Assembly (NCBI GenBank): GCA_017542145.1
Contig: JAFXXQ010000047.1
Coordinates: forward strand, 62,001 to 126,000
From: Bacteroidaceae bacterium
Lineage (GTDB): Bacteria; Bacteroidota; Bacteroidia; Bacteroidales; Bacteroidaceae
Direction of reading: 5' to 3'
DNA length: 64,000 nt
Shown: positions 1 through 9,248 of the stretch, in pieces
How the letters are laid out: each line of letters starts with the position of its first letter
Position numbering within the stretch: the stretch's first letter is position 1
The notes under the pieces: generated by a model
The model's input: only the letters and a program-made list of their open reading frames with translations
The model's database searches: none
Told to the model about the DNA's origin: nothing
Program-made: the position numbers and the translations under genes

Positions 1-746
1 ACGATTACACCGATGCCGGCACCAGCGACAAGCCCCTGCCCGAGACACTCAATGACATCGAGGCCGGCTACCAGTTCCATTGGCAGAGGGGCAAGGCCAC
101 GGTCATCCATGCCGGCATCAACGCTTACCTGATGGACTACGACAACCAGCTCATCCAGACAGGGCAACTCAGCGACATCGGCGAGGCATTAGCCACCAAC
201 GTAGCCGACTCTTACCGCCACGGCATCGAACTGACTGCGGGGTTCAAACACGGACTAATGGACCTTATTGGGAACTGTACCATCAGCGAGAACAAAATTA
301 TCAACTTCACCGAATACATCGACAACTGGGAGGGCGACCCCGTCAAGATCAATTACCCCCAGACAGACCTCGCCTTCTCCCCTGCCCTCACAGCCGGAGG
401 CCTTCTGCGGATAGGTAACGAAAAGACGTGGGGAAGCCTCAGCACACGCTATGTCGGACGGCAGTTCCTCGACAACACCAGCTGTGCCGATCGTAGCATC
501 GCCCCCTACTGCGTCAGCGATCTGCAGTTGGGCCACGCCTTCCGCTGGCAGCACTACTACGACAAGAGCACCGACTTCGAACTGACGCTCAACGTCAATA
601 ACCTCTTCAATGCCCATTATGCCACAGGCGGATGGATCTACACGGCCGTCGGCTACGGCTATACCCCCGAAAACCGTTACCGCGAAGACGGCCTCTTTGT
701 CCAGGCCCCGCTCACCGCATTCCTCTCCTTAGCCATAAAGATTTAG
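1..746 (+). CDS. TonB-dependent outer-membrane receptor, C-terminal part (5' end outside window)
   Basis: The frame is open from base 3 to the stop at 744-746, giving the last 247 codons of a larger protein. It reads as the C-terminal beta-barrel of a TonB-dependent receptor: alternating polar/hydrophobic strands, turns rich in D/N/G, and barrel phrases such as DSYRHGIEL, VNNLFNAHYATGG and PENRYREDG. Signal peptide, TonB box and plug lie upstream of the window. It ends 4 bp before a PnuC-type transporter gene, so the two are probably cotranscribed. In Bacteroidota such receptor/PnuC pairs import thiamine or nicotinamide riboside; that substrate is inferred from context, and any riboswitch would also be outside the window. 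Confidence 0.85.
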   Translation, partial: DYTDAGTSDKPLPETLNDIEAGYQFHWQRGKATVIHAGINAYLMDYDNQLIQTGQLSDIGEALATNVADSYRHGIELTAGFKHGLMDLIGNCTISENKIINFTEYIDNWEGDPVKINYPQTDLAFSPALTAGGLLRIGNEKTWGSLSTRYVGRQFLDNTSCADRSIAPYCVSDLQLGHAFRWQHYYDKSTDFELTLNVNNLFNAHYATGGWIYTAVGYGYTPENRYREDGLFVQAPLTAFLSLAIKI

Positions 747-750
747 GAAA

Positions 751-1392
751 ATGTTCTGGGACATACTTCAATACATCGGACTGTTTGCCAGTTTTCTCTA
801 CCTTTGGCTGGAATTTCACCAGCGTCCGGCCATGTGGATTGTCAGTGCCACCTGTTCAGCCATCTATGCAAGCATCTACTGCCATGCACAGATATATGGC
901 GACATGAGTTTCTCACTTTTCAACATCTGCATGTGCGCCTATGGTTTTTGGAAGTGGATGAATAAGAAGACCACGCTCCAGCCGGTCACCGATGCCACGG
1001 GGCAGTCATCCACCGGTTCGCCCAATAAAAAGGAGATCGTCTATCGCCATTTCCGTTTAGGAGAGTTCGGCGTAGTAATGTTGGTGACAGCAGCCATTTG
1101 GCTGGCTATTTACCTTATACTGAAGTATCTGACCAATTCTCCCGTACCAGCCTTGGATGCCTTCACCACCACGCTCAACATCGTAGGCACGTGGGTGCTG
1201 GCGCAGAAGATCATCGAGGTCTGGGGATATTGGTTCCTGGTGAATCTTGTCTCTATCTATCTTTACATGAAGCGAGGGCTCCATTTCACCACCATTCTGC
1301 TTTATACCTTCTACCTTTGCGCCTCGGTTTATGGCTGGTGGAAGTGGCGGCACTACGGTCGACTAGAATCCAAAGGCGTGAAAAACCCGTAA
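751..1392 (+). CDS. pnuC: PnuC-family vitamin transporter (nicotinamide riboside or thiamine)
   Basis: 213 residues, an inner-membrane protein with about seven hydrophobic segments, rich in aromatic residues, with the PnuC-like C-terminal YGWWKWR and internal YGFWKWM. PnuC proteins let vitamins diffuse across the inner membrane, where they are trapped by phosphorylation. The gene starts 4 bp after the TonB receptor, so the pair could move one vitamin across both membranes. In Bacteroidota, PnuC homologues beside a receptor are often thiamine-specific (PnuT); sequence alone does not separate the two. No thiamine or NR kinase follows, and the next gene is on the opposite strand. Confidence 0.85.
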   Translation: MFWDILQYIGLFASFLYLWLEFHQRPAMWIVSATCSAIYASIYCHAQIYGDMSFSLFNICMCAYGFWKWMNKKTTLQPVTDATGQSSTGSPNKKEIVYRHFRLGEFGVVMLVTAAIWLAIYLILKYLTNSPVPALDAFTTTLNIVGTWVLAQKIIEVWGYWFLVNLVSIYLYMKRGLHFTTILLYTFYLCASVYGWWKWRHYGRLESKGVKNP

Positions 1393-1395
1393 GGG

Positions 1396-1418
1396 GGGAA
1401 CGCCCTTATTGCGTTCCC
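1396..1418 (+). terminator. Stem-loop after pnuC
   Basis: GGGAACGC pairs perfectly with GCGTTCCC around a 7-nt loop, beginning 3 bp after the pnuC stop. There is no following T-run, so it may protect a 3' end rather than terminate intrinsically. It lies in the 154-bp gap between two convergent genes. Confidence 0.5.
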
Positions 1419-1546
1419 AAGAGCCTTCCGTCTTCTCTATCAGTCGCCTTCTGTCCTGATTACCACCTGCTGCAGCCCTGGGAAAGCACAGAAACTCCCG
1501 ACAATCGTCAGAACCAGAAACATGGAACCCTTTTTCATGCCTCTTT

Positions 1547-2350
1547 TTATTTACCGTTTTTTATCTCTAATTCCTCCCAATCGTACGCCAGTCGTATCCC
1601 TTCAGGCAGGCACCCGTTCGTAGCAGCATGCAACCCGATGCCGTGACTGAAATGGACGAAGCGCGTCTGGCGTGCCCCTATCCGCCGGGCGAAACGGATG
1701 GCCTCCTCCACATTTTGATGCGCGGCATGAGGTTCGAAGCGCAGAGCATTTACGACAAGGGTATCGACAACGCCCCATCCCAGTGTCGCGGCTGTTTCGC
1801 CCCGCAGGGTAGCCACCGTTTCATCAGGGCACGAGCTCATGTCGGTAATATAGCCCAGCGCTCCGATACGATAGCCAAGTATAGGCAGCGCCCCATGCAT
1901 CACACGTAGAGGCAGCACCGGCGTCTGACCGACACGAAACAGTTCCCCCGGCTCTGTCTCATGCAAGTGCAGCCGTGCCACGCCCGGATAGAGTTTCTCT
2001 CGGAAAAAATATGGCAGTCGCTGACGCAAATGGCCGGCCGTATAGGCATCGAGCCAGATGTCCACATCGCCAAATCGGCAAAAGGGGCGAAGGTCGTCTA
2101 TACCCCCTGTATGGTCGTAATGTTCGTGCGTTATCAGCACGCCGTCGATTCGCCGGTAATCGACCCCGAGCATCTGCTGATAGAAGTCCGGACCGCAGTC
2201 GATGAGGATACGCTCGCCGCTGTCGGTATCCACCAAAGCGCTGCATCGCATACGCTTGTCATGAGGGTCTTTCGACGTGCATACCTCGCAACGGCAACCT
2301 ATTTCAGGCACACCAATTGATGTCCCCGTTCCCAGAAAACGTATCTTCAT
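1547..2350 (-). CDS. MBL-fold metallo-hydrolase (PhnP-like phosphodiesterase family)
   Basis: 267 residues. The N-terminus GTGTSIGVPEIGC followed by CEVC is typical of PhnP/ElaC-like metallo-beta-lactamase-fold proteins. The metal-binding motif H75-x-H77-x-D79-H80 (HEHYDHTGG) is intact, and a C-terminal HFSHGIGLH supplies further histidines. Family members hydrolyse phosphodiesters such as cyclic ribose phosphates, but this Bacteroidales branch has no established substrate that I can name. It lies 31 bp downstream of murB and is probably read from the murB promoter. Cytoplasmic: no signal peptide. Confidence 0.85.
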   Translation of the reverse strand: MKIRFLGTGTSIGVPEIGCRCEVCTSKDPHDKRMRCSALVDTDSGERILIDCGPDFYQQMLGVDYRRIDGVLITHEHYDHTGGIDDLRPFCRFGDVDIWLDAYTAGHLRQRLPYFFREKLYPGVARLHLHETEPGELFRVGQTPVLPLRVMHGALPILGYRIGALGYITDMSSCPDETVATLRGETAATLGWGVVDTLVVNALRFEPHAAHQNVEEAIRFARRIGARQTRFVHFSHGIGLHAATNGCLPEGIRLAYDWEELEIKNGK

Positions 2351-2381
2351 ATCTTCATTCCTTTACCCTTAACCTTTAGCC

Positions 2382-3383
2382 CTATATCACATTCACTTCA
2401 GGGCTTATTTCAATGCCAAACTTATTATGGACATCCTCTACGATATGGCGGGCAAGGCTGACGACCTCGCCACCTGTGGCACCACCTAAGTTAACAAGCA
2501 CCAACGCCTGATGCTCATGCACAGCCGCACGCCCCAGTGCACATCCTTTCCATCCGCATTGCTCGATAAGCCAGCCGGCAGGCACCTTCACATTCTCGTC
2601 ATCGACTTTATAGCAAGGGATAGAGGGCCAGACGTCACGCAGGTGTTCGTATTGCCAGCGAGGTATAACAGGATTCTTGAAGAAGCTGCCTGCATTGCCC
2701 AGTGTATGGGGATCAGGAAGTTTCGATGCGCGCAGCGAGCACACAGCTTCGCGAACATCATTCACCGTAGTTCCCTCTACGCGCTCTCGCAGATTGCCAT
2801 AGGAGAGATTTAAATTCCCCTGCTTGCATAGCCTATACGTCACAGCCGTAATGATGTACTTTCCTTTCAGCTCACGCTTGAAAATACTGTCGCGATAGCC
2901 ATAGTTGCACTCCTCGTTCGAAAACAAGCGCTCTTCCCCATCAAGGCCAAGTGCCTCGACACGCTCTATCAGCTGGCACACTTCTGCACCGTAGGCTCCG
3001 ATGTTCTGCACAGCACTTGCCCCCACTTCACCGGGTATGCCCGAGAGATTTTCGGCTCCATGCAGATTACGCTCAACACTCCACGCCACGAAATCGTCCC
3101 AACAGACACCCGAACCAACACGTACCAACACGCCATCGTCCGTTTCTTCTATAATATCAAGGTCGCGGATAGCGCTATGCAGCACCAATCCATCATAATC
3201 CTTTCGGAAAAGCAGATTACTGCCAGCACCAATCACCAAAAAGCATTCTCTATAAGGTTCGAAATCGGACGAGAGGAGAAAAGTTCGCAGCGCCTCTTTC
3301 GATGTGTATTCAAAGTATGCAGCCGCCTTCACATCCATGCCAAATGTGTTGTGGCCAAGTAACGAATAGTCCCGAATCAGCAT
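2382..3383 (-). CDS. murB: UDP-N-acetylenolpyruvoylglucosamine reductase MurB
   Basis: 333 residues. MurB reduces UDP-GlcNAc-enolpyruvate to UDP-MurNAc with NADPH and FAD, the second committed step of peptidoglycan synthesis, in the cytoplasm. Visible motifs: FAD-binding VIGAGSNLLF (50-59), SGIPGEVGAS (114-123), the insertion YGYRDSIFK (161-169) of the E. coli-like type, and GNAGSFFKNP (229-238) whose Ser233 is the likely proton donor. A promoter box TATCTTTG lies about 21 bp upstream of the ATG. First gene of a two-gene unit with the MBL hydrolase, divergent from pheS. Confidence 0.96.
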   Translation of the reverse strand: MLIRDYSLLGHNTFGMDVKAAAYFEYTSKEALRTFLLSSDFEPYRECFLVIGAGSNLLFRKDYDGLVLHSAIRDLDIIEETDDGVLVRVGSGVCWDDFVAWSVERNLHGAENLSGIPGEVGASAVQNIGAYGAEVCQLIERVEALGLDGEERLFSNEECNYGYRDSIFKRELKGKYIITAVTYRLCKQGNLNLSYGNLRERVEGTTVNDVREAVCSLRASKLPDPHTLGNAGSFFKNPVIPRWQYEHLRDVWPSIPCYKVDDENVKVPAGWLIEQCGWKGCALGRAAVHEHQALVLVNLGGATGGEVVSLARHIVEDVHNKFGIEISPEVNVI

Positions 3384-3403
3384 CTTCTGTTATTTTTTTC
3401 GCA

Positions 3404-3411
3404 CAAAGATA
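3404..3411 (-). promoter_or_regulatory. -7 box of the murB promoter
   Basis: On the minus strand this reads TATCTTTG, matching the Bacteroidota TAnnTTTG box, about 21 bp before the murB ATG. It shares the 89-bp gap with the divergent pheS promoter. Confidence 0.65.
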
Positions 3412-3434
3412 GTATTTTTTTCCGTAAGTGTTAT

Positions 3435-3442
3435 TAACTTTG
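3435..3442 (+). promoter_or_regulatory. -7 box of the pheS promoter
   Basis: TAACTTTG matches TAnnTTTG, 30 bp before the pheS ATG. Confidence 0.65.
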
Positions 3443-3472
3443 CAGCAATTTTTGAAAAAACATCGTTAAGAT

Positions 3473-4492
3473 ATGATTGATAAGATAAACAATCTGCTGG
3501 CTGAAGTGAACGAAATGAAAGCCAGAAATGCCGAGGATTTAGAGGCGTTACGCATCAAGTACCTAAGTAAAAAAGGAAAAATTCCTGAGTTGATGAACGA
3601 CTTCCGTCTCGTTCCGCCTGAAATGAAAAAAGAAATCGGTATCCGCATCAACGAGCTCAAGGACCTTGCTCAAAAGCGCATGGCCGAATTACGCGAGCAG
3701 TTTGCTGTTGCAGATGCCGACCATAGCGACCTTGACCTTACTCGCACAGCCTATCCCGTTCAGTTGGGCACACGCCACCCGCTCACCATCGTCAAGAATG
3801 AGATTATTGATATCTTCAGCCGTCTCGGCTTTACGTTGGCCGACGGCCCCGAAGTGGAGGACGACTGGCACGTCTTCAGCTCCATGAACTTCGCCGAGGA
3901 CCATCCTGCACGCGACATGCAGGACACCTTCTTTGTCGAAAGCCATCCCGACATCATCCTGCGCACCCACACCAGTTCCGTTCAGAGCCGCGTCATGGAA
4001 GTGCAGCAACCGCCTATCCGCGTTATTTGCCCTGGGCGTGTCTATCGCAACGAAGCCATCAGCTATCGCGCCCATTGCTTCTTCCATCAGGTGGAAGGAC
4101 TCTATATCGATAAATACGTCAGTTTCACCGACCTTAAGCAGGTGCTACTGCTTTTCGCTCAGGAGATGTTCGGCAGCGACACCAAAATCCGCCTTCGTCC
4201 CAGCTACTTCCCATTCACAGAGCCCAGCGCCGAAATGGATATTTCGTGCAACATCTGTGGTGGCAAGGGCTGTGCCTTCTGCAAGGGTACAGGTTGGGTA
4301 GAAATTCTCGGTTGCGGCATGGTCGATCCCAACGTACTTGAGCTGAATGGTATCGACAGCAGCGTCTATAGCGGCTACGCTTTCGGCATGGGCATCGAGC
4401 GTATCACCAACCTAAAGTATCAGGTCAAAGACCTTCGTATGTTTTCCGAAAACGACACCCGCTTCCTCCGTGAGTTCGAATCGGCCAACTAA
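3473..4492 (+). CDS. pheS: Phenylalanine-tRNA ligase alpha subunit
   Basis: 339 residues, normal family length. An N-terminal helical arm (about 1-85) that binds tRNA precedes a class II synthetase core. Core landmarks are HPLTIVKNEI, the motif 2 region RTHTSSVQSR through CPGRVYRNE, FHQVEGLYID, and motif 3 FGMGIERI near the C-terminus. It forms an alpha2-beta2 enzyme with PheT, which is not in this window; pheS and pheT are often separated in Bacteroidota. It heads an operon with nth, whose ATG comes 8 bp after the pheS stop. Confidence 0.97.
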   Translation: MIDKINNLLAEVNEMKARNAEDLEALRIKYLSKKGKIPELMNDFRLVPPEMKKEIGIRINELKDLAQKRMAELREQFAVADADHSDLDLTRTAYPVQLGTRHPLTIVKNEIIDIFSRLGFTLADGPEVEDDWHVFSSMNFAEDHPARDMQDTFFVESHPDIILRTHTSSVQSRVMEVQQPPIRVICPGRVYRNEAISYRAHCFFHQVEGLYIDKYVSFTDLKQVLLLFAQEMFGSDTKIRLRPSYFPFTEPSAEMDISCNICGGKGCAFCKGTGWVEILGCGMVDPNVLELNGIDSSVYSGYAFGMGIERITNLKYQVKDLRMFSENDTRFLREFESAN

Positions 4493-4500
4493 TTGCTACC

Positions 4501-5151
4501 ATGACCCTAAAGCAACGTTACAAAGGGGTTCTTGCCTACTTTCGGGAGGCCATTCCCATAGCTGAGACGGAACTTCACTACGACAACCCCTTTTCGCTGC
4601 TTGTAGCCGTCATGCTCTCTGCACAATGTACGGACAAGCGTGTCAACCTCGTCACGCCAGCTTTGCTTGAAGCCTTCCCTACCCCTGAAGCTATGGCTTC
4701 AGCCACACCCGAAGACATTTTCCCTTATATTAAAAGCGTCTCTTACCCCAACAGCAAAGCTGCTCACCTTGTGGGTATGGCGCACATGCTGGTGGAGCGT
4801 TTCGGCGGCGAGGTGCCTGAGACGCTTGAGGAACTCGTCCAACTCCCAGGCGTGGGACGTAAGACTGCTAACGTCATGCAGGCTGTAGTGTGGCACAAGC
4901 CCGCAATGGCTGTTGATACTCACGTCTTTCGCGTCAGCCATCGTCTTGGGCTTGTTCCCGACAGCGCCACAACTCCCTATGCCGTTGAGCAGGAGCTCAC
5001 CCGCCACATCCCAACGGCAGACATCCCAACGGCCCATCACTGGCTCATACTCCATGGCCGCTATGTCTGCACGGCTCGCAATCCCCATTGCAATACTTGT
5101 GGCCTACGCTCCCTCTGCCCATCGGCAAAAGAGGATATTCCGCAGCCTTAA
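4501..5151 (+). CDS. nth: Endonuclease III (DNA glycosylase/AP lyase)
   Basis: 216 residues. It removes oxidised pyrimidines and nicks the abasic site in base-excision repair. The helix-hairpin-helix LPGVGRKTA (115-123) carries the catalytic Lys121, and Asp139 in AVDTHVFRV is the second catalytic residue. Four cysteines (190, 197, 200, 206; spacing C-x6-C-x2-C-x5-C) form the [4Fe-4S] site. Second gene of the pheS operon; an intrinsic terminator lies about 115 bp after the stop. Confidence 0.96.
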   Translation: MTLKQRYKGVLAYFREAIPIAETELHYDNPFSLLVAVMLSAQCTDKRVNLVTPALLEAFPTPEAMASATPEDIFPYIKSVSYPNSKAAHLVGMAHMLVERFGGEVPETLEELVQLPGVGRKTANVMQAVVWHKPAMAVDTHVFRVSHRLGLVPDSATTPYAVEQELTRHIPTADIPTAHHWLILHGRYVCTARNPHCNTCGLRSLCPSAKEDIPQP

Positions 5152-5481
5152 CGCTGAAACACGCGGATATAATCGACGTACATATTACAATTGTGAACAC
5201 ACGGCAAAGACAGGAATTATTTCGTTTACTTCCAACATAGTCTTCTATCAAAACACCACCTATTTGATGGATTTGTAGGTAATCCATTTTTTTACGAATA
5301 ACATCAAACGATAATTCTATAACGTTTGATTCTGATTTACCAGCGTTTGATTCTGAGCGCGCAACGCACTACGTTACGGAAACAGAGTTTGATGTTAAAA
5401 AGAGGGTTAAAAGAAGGGCAAAAACAAGAGAGAAACATGCCATGCATATTCCTCTCTTTTCCCTCTCTCTTTCCTTCGCAG
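5152..5481. other. Intergenic gap with terminator and GTTTGATTCT repeats
   Basis: No credible gene here. The gap holds a terminator (5267-5293), two copies of the motif (A/G)CGTTTGATTCTG at about 5322-5355 and a decayed GAGTTTGATG at 5386-5394, then pyrimidine-rich sequence up to the tRNA. The same GTTTGATTCT word recurs in the array near 45.5 kb. Confidence 0.6.
5267..5293 (+). terminator. Intrinsic terminator of the pheS-nth operon
   Basis: Stem ATGGATT/AATCCAT (7 bp) with a 7-nt loop, running directly into seven T residues. Confidence 0.7.
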
Positions 5482-5554
<73 letters not shown>

Positions 5555-5614
5555 GTCGCTCTCAAAAATCGGCTGCAAAATTAGTGTTTTTTTTTCTTCC
5601 GCACAAACGAAAGG

Positions 5615-8368
5615 CTATTTTTTTGCAAAAAAACTGAATTCGTGCGTGCCTTGGCCGACATCCACAGGCTCTAAACCGGGCAGGACGATTGTAGCCGTAG
5701 TGCCGACTGGTACGGTAAGCGTAAGGTTATAGCCGTCGTTGCCCTTATACTGAATAGCGCTTCGGAGCAGGCCGAAGGGCGTCATCTTTTCATAGGCCAC
5801 GCGCGGCAACGTAGGGCTCACGCAAGGACGGATAATGACGTGACGATAGCCGGCACTCTTCACCAGCGAGAAACCAAGCCGGTGCCATTCGTCATCGGAA
5901 GCCGACAGAGGGGGTTCAAGGCGCACGCCGGCCAAGTCACGATAGAAGCTGACGAGTCCGCCGCCGAACATAGGATGGTTACGCGAGTTGCTGCCATCCC
6001 ACGCCTCCCAGGTGACGGTGGCGCCCTGCTCAAGCCAATGGCCAAAGCCGGGGAAGTCGCGCTGGCGGAGCACACGAAGGGCCAACTCGGTGAGGCCGTT
6101 GTCACACAGCACCTCAAAAAGGAAACGCGTGCCGAAAATACCCGTGTTCAGATGGCCATTGTAGGTTTCGCTGATTTCGTGCTCAAGGGTACGCACCACG
6201 TCGGCCTTCACCGAATCAGGCACACCCATGTAGAGAGCGAGGACGTTGCTGCCGTAGTCGCCGTAGCTTTTTGCCTCGGGGTCATAGAATTTATGATGAA
6301 AGGCATCGCGGGTGCGTTTTGCAAGGGCGTGGTACTTTTCCGTGTCTTCTGTGAATTCATTGGGTACCAAGTGGAAACCGTATGCAATTACTCTCGCTGC
6401 ACGGGCCGTCAGCTCTGCACAGTACCACAGATAGAAGGTATGCACAAGCTCGTCTTTCGGCAGTCCAAAGGCGGGCGACCAGTCGCCGAGGTTGAGCCAG
6501 TAGAGGGGTTTGCCGTCGGGGCTTGTCTTCTGCTGGAACATGGTGCCGTCGGCCGTGACGGACTGTTGCATGTGGCGAAGCTGTTCCTTCATGGCATGGT
6601 AGTTCTCCCATAAATCGAAGAAATCTCCCGTGTGCATATAGAGTTCCCAGGGAATGATGTTCATGGCAGCGCCCCACGCCACGCCTCCGCCGCAGATGGG
6701 CTGCCAAGGGGCACCATTGGGGACGTAGCCGTCATCGACATTCTGCGTGTCGCGCATGTCGCGCAGCCATTTGCGGTAGAAAGCCGTTGCGTTGAAGTTC
6801 TCCAGTACGGTCGGGCAGGCCACCTGACCGTCGCCGGTATAAGGAGCGCGCTCACGGTGGGGACAGTCGGAGGCAACGCCACAATGCATATTGTCAATCT
6901 GCGACTGCTGCCAGATGGTGTTGATGCGATTGAGCAGGCGGTCGGAGCTGACGAAACGGGCATCGATGGGGACATCGGTACCGATGCACTCGGCTGTGAC
7001 CATGTCGGGCGTCAGATGCTCCACGCCTGAGATAATGGCCTGCGAGAAGACGTACCACGTGAAGCGGGCACCATACTCCTCTTCGCCGTCGCCACGGAAG
7101 ATGTACTTGTCGGAACCGACAGGCTCTTCGCAGGGATAGCGGATTGTCAGCTCCTGCCCAGCTTTCCCCTTGATGCCACGCAGGTGGAGACGGCCGGAGA
7201 TAACGTGGTCGAATGTCGCCGTCCATTCGCCCGACTTGTTGCGAACGAGAGAGAGGGGACGGAGCGTCTCAACGACCTTATCCGTCGGAGCGTCGTGGGC
7301 AGTGAGCTTTCCGTCGGGTGCCTTGCGAATCACAGCCTTCTGCCAGCCGGAGGTATTGCAACCGGCACTTGCCCAGAGTGGTTCCTCTAAACGGGCATCA
7401 TAGACTTCGCCGGTGTAGATGTCGTTGTTTTGGATGGGCGACGGCTTGACAAACCAGCTCCCGTCGGTGACAACCGTCTCGTGCCGTCCGCCGGCATAGG
7501 TGATATCAAGCTGGCAGAGGAGGCGCGGCGAACCGAACGGCGCCATCAGGCGATGGCTGGGATGGGCCCAGCCGTTACCCAGCAACACGCCAACGGCATT
7601 CTTGCCCTCCTGGACAAAGGGCGTAAGGTCGTAGGCGAGGTACATGATGCGATAGTCGCGGAAGTGGTCGCTAATGGGGATATTGGCATGGTCAAGCCCC
7701 TCGCGGCGGGTGAAATTGGTGAAGTTGGGCACATAGTAGTCATCACCCACGCGCTGGCCGTTGGCATAAAGCTCGAAAAATCCCATCGCCGTGACGTAAG
7801 CCTTCACACGTTCAATCTTACCTTTTAAAATAAAGTCCTTGCGGAACATGGGCGCCACGCTGTCGGCGGCCGAAACTTCTTCGCTCTGCCAGGGGGCACC
7901 GATCCATTGGGCCTTCCAGTCGTCGGCCTTCAGGCCAACGCCGAAGTGGGCGGGCTCACTCCAGTCGGAGACGATGCCTCGCTCGTCCCACACGCGCACT
8001 TGCCACCAGGCTTCCTGACCGCTTTTCAGCGTCTTGCCCCAATACATGTATGGAATGAAATAAGAATTGTCGGTTATCTGTTTGCCGCGATTCCAGAGAT
8101 CGGCCCTTCCCTTCAGGAGTATTTCCTTCGACGAGGCCACGCGAATCTGATAGGCCGTCTGCCGTTTGCCCTTCAGCGTGTCGCTGGTGGGGACGTTAAT
8201 CCACGACAGGCGTGGATGGCGGGTTTCCAACGCCATCGGGTCTGTCATACTCTCGCACGTGAGCGACTGAGGTACGATTTCAACGTTTCCCTCTTGCCGT
8301 GCCTCTGCAGTAAGTGTTGCTACAGCACATACGAAAATTAGCAAAAAGAATCGATGCAATGATTTCAT
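5615..8368 (-). CDS. Alpha-L-rhamnosidase, GH78
   Basis: 917 residues with a cleavable signal peptide (about 1-23, ending in AEA), so it is secreted to the periplasm or surface. The order of parts follows Bacteroidales GH78 enzymes. First come N-terminal beta domains with PRLSWIN and ARLYVT-type strands. The (alpha/alpha)6 catalytic barrel follows, carrying SDCPHRERAPYTGDG and the downstream GDWSPAFG and EQGATVTWEAWDG segments where the family's acidic residues sit. Last is a C-terminal beta-sandwich. It hydrolyses terminal alpha-L-rhamnose from pectic side chains or plant glycosides; the exact glycan cannot be read from sequence. It lies 26 bp downstream of nudC and may be cotranscribed with it. 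Confidence 0.93.
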   Translation of the reverse strand: MKSLHRFFLLIFVCAVATLTAEARQEGNVEIVPQSLTCESMTDPMALETRHPRLSWINVPTSDTLKGKRQTAYQIRVASSKEILLKGRADLWNRGKQITDNSYFIPYMYWGKTLKSGQEAWWQVRVWDERGIVSDWSEPAHFGVGLKADDWKAQWIGAPWQSEEVSAADSVAPMFRKDFILKGKIERVKAYVTAMGFFELYANGQRVGDDYYVPNFTNFTRREGLDHANIPISDHFRDYRIMYLAYDLTPFVQEGKNAVGVLLGNGWAHPSHRLMAPFGSPRLLCQLDITYAGGRHETVVTDGSWFVKPSPIQNNDIYTGEVYDARLEEPLWASAGCNTSGWQKAVIRKAPDGKLTAHDAPTDKVVETLRPLSLVRNKSGEWTATFDHVISGRLHLRGIKGKAGQELTIRYPCEEPVGSDKYIFRGDGEEEYGARFTWYVFSQAIISGVEHLTPDMVTAECIGTDVPIDARFVSSDRLLNRINTIWQQSQIDNMHCGVASDCPHRERAPYTGDGQVACPTVLENFNATAFYRKWLRDMRDTQNVDDGYVPNGAPWQPICGGGVAWGAAMNIIPWELYMHTGDFFDLWENYHAMKEQLRHMQQSVTADGTMFQQKTSPDGKPLYWLNLGDWSPAFGLPKDELVHTFYLWYCAELTARAARVIAYGFHLVPNEFTEDTEKYHALAKRTRDAFHHKFYDPEAKSYGDYGSNVLALYMGVPDSVKADVVRTLEHEISETYNGHLNTGIFGTRFLFEVLCDNGLTELALRVLRQRDFPGFGHWLEQGATVTWEAWDGSNSRNHPMFGGGLVSFYRDLAGVRLEPPLSASDDEWHRLGFSLVKSAGYRHVIIRPCVSPTLPRVAYEKMTPFGLLRSAIQYKGNDGYNLTLTVPVGTTATIVLPGLEPVDVGQGTHEFSFFAKK

Positions 8369-8394
8369 ATTTTTTCAATTATCAGTTATTTCTT

Positions 8395-9168
8395 TCAGAT
8401 GTTGCTCATCCAGTCGTCTATCAGCCGCCGAGCCATGCTCTCCGGCCCGGGGATGGCGAGCGAGCCGTCGTCATGCATGGGCAGCGAATCACGACGGAAG
8501 AAACGGCCATCCTTCAGCTCGCCGTCGGCAAACGTCACCTTGCCGCTCACATAGTCAGCATGGAAACCAATCATCAGCCCCAACGGATAGGGCCAGGGCT
8601 GACTGCCAAAGTAACGGATATGATTGATAAGAAGCGACGTTTCCTCACGAACCTCGCGAGCCACGCATTCCTCGAGGCTCTCGCCCGTTTCCACAAAGCC
8701 TGCCACCAACCCGAAGAAATCGCGGCGAAACGTCTTTGCCTTAACCAGTAACGCTTCATCACCTTTGTGGACCAGTACGATGATGGCTGTGTTCAATTGT
8801 GGCCACACTTCCTGTCCGCAGCTGTCGCACACTCGGCTGATAGCTGTGTGCCACCTCATGGGCGCGCCACAACATCCACAGAATCGCGTCTGCTCACTCC
8901 AATAGAGCAGCTCCCAAGCTTTCCCTGCCCGTTGATAATCATTGGCCGGCAGCAAGCGACTCGTTTCCCTCAATCCGCAAGGACGGAGATCTCCATTCGA
9001 CATTCCGTCTTCTGCTATCACGCGCCCGACAGCCTCATCAGGAGAGAAATCATGCAACGCCACTCCCTCTGCAAACGATAAGGATGTATCAGGCAACGAC
9101 CACTTCTCCTCCGAAGGAATCAACAGAATCCTATCATCATCGGTAAACAAATAGAGCCGCTTTTTCAT
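8395..9168 (-). CDS. nudC: NADH pyrophosphatase / NAD-capped RNA hydrolase, Nudix family
   Basis: 257 residues. A zinc ribbon (C97, C99/C100, C114, C117) is followed by a full Nudix box starting at GFVETGES (157 onward: G-x5-E-x7-REV-x-EE). The NudC-specific SQPWPYP (189-195) confers NAD specificity in the family. It hydrolyses NAD(H) to NMN(H) and AMP and, in characterised homologues, removes NAD caps from RNA. Cytoplasmic. Its promoter (TAACTTTG at 9189-9196, minus) faces that of the next gene; GH78 follows 26 bp downstream. Confidence 0.93.
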   Translation of the reverse strand: MKKRLYLFTDDDRILLIPSEEKWSLPDTSLSFAEGVALHDFSPDEAVGRVIAEDGMSNGDLRPCGLRETSRLLPANDYQRAGKAWELLYWSEQTRFCGCCGAPMRWHTAISRVCDSCGQEVWPQLNTAIIVLVHKGDEALLVKAKTFRRDFFGLVAGFVETGESLEECVAREVREETSLLINHIRYFGSQPWPYPLGLMIGFHADYVSGKVTFADGELKDGRFFRRDSLPMHDDGSLAIPGPESMARRLIDDWMSNI

Positions 9169-9188
9169 AATTCTTCCTCTTTTGGGGA

Positions 9189-9196
9189 CAAAGTTA
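9189..9196 (-). promoter_or_regulatory. -7 box of the nudC promoter
   Basis: Reads TAACTTTG on the minus strand, 20 bp before the nudC ATG. Confidence 0.55.
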
Positions 9197-9208
9197 CTTT
9201 TTTTTTCT

Positions 9209-9216
9209 TACATTTG
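9209..9216 (+). promoter_or_regulatory. -7 box of the 5'-nucleotidase-like gene
   Basis: TACATTTG matches TAnnTTTG; transcription would start near 9222. This favours the ATG at 9249 over 9237. Confidence 0.6.
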
Positions 9217-9248
9217 CACTCTGAAACAAAAACTCTATGCCATTTATC

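Noticed and set aside
5840..6613. 257-residue plus-strand frame inside GH78
   Set aside because: Shadow of the GH78 gene; no recognisable domain.
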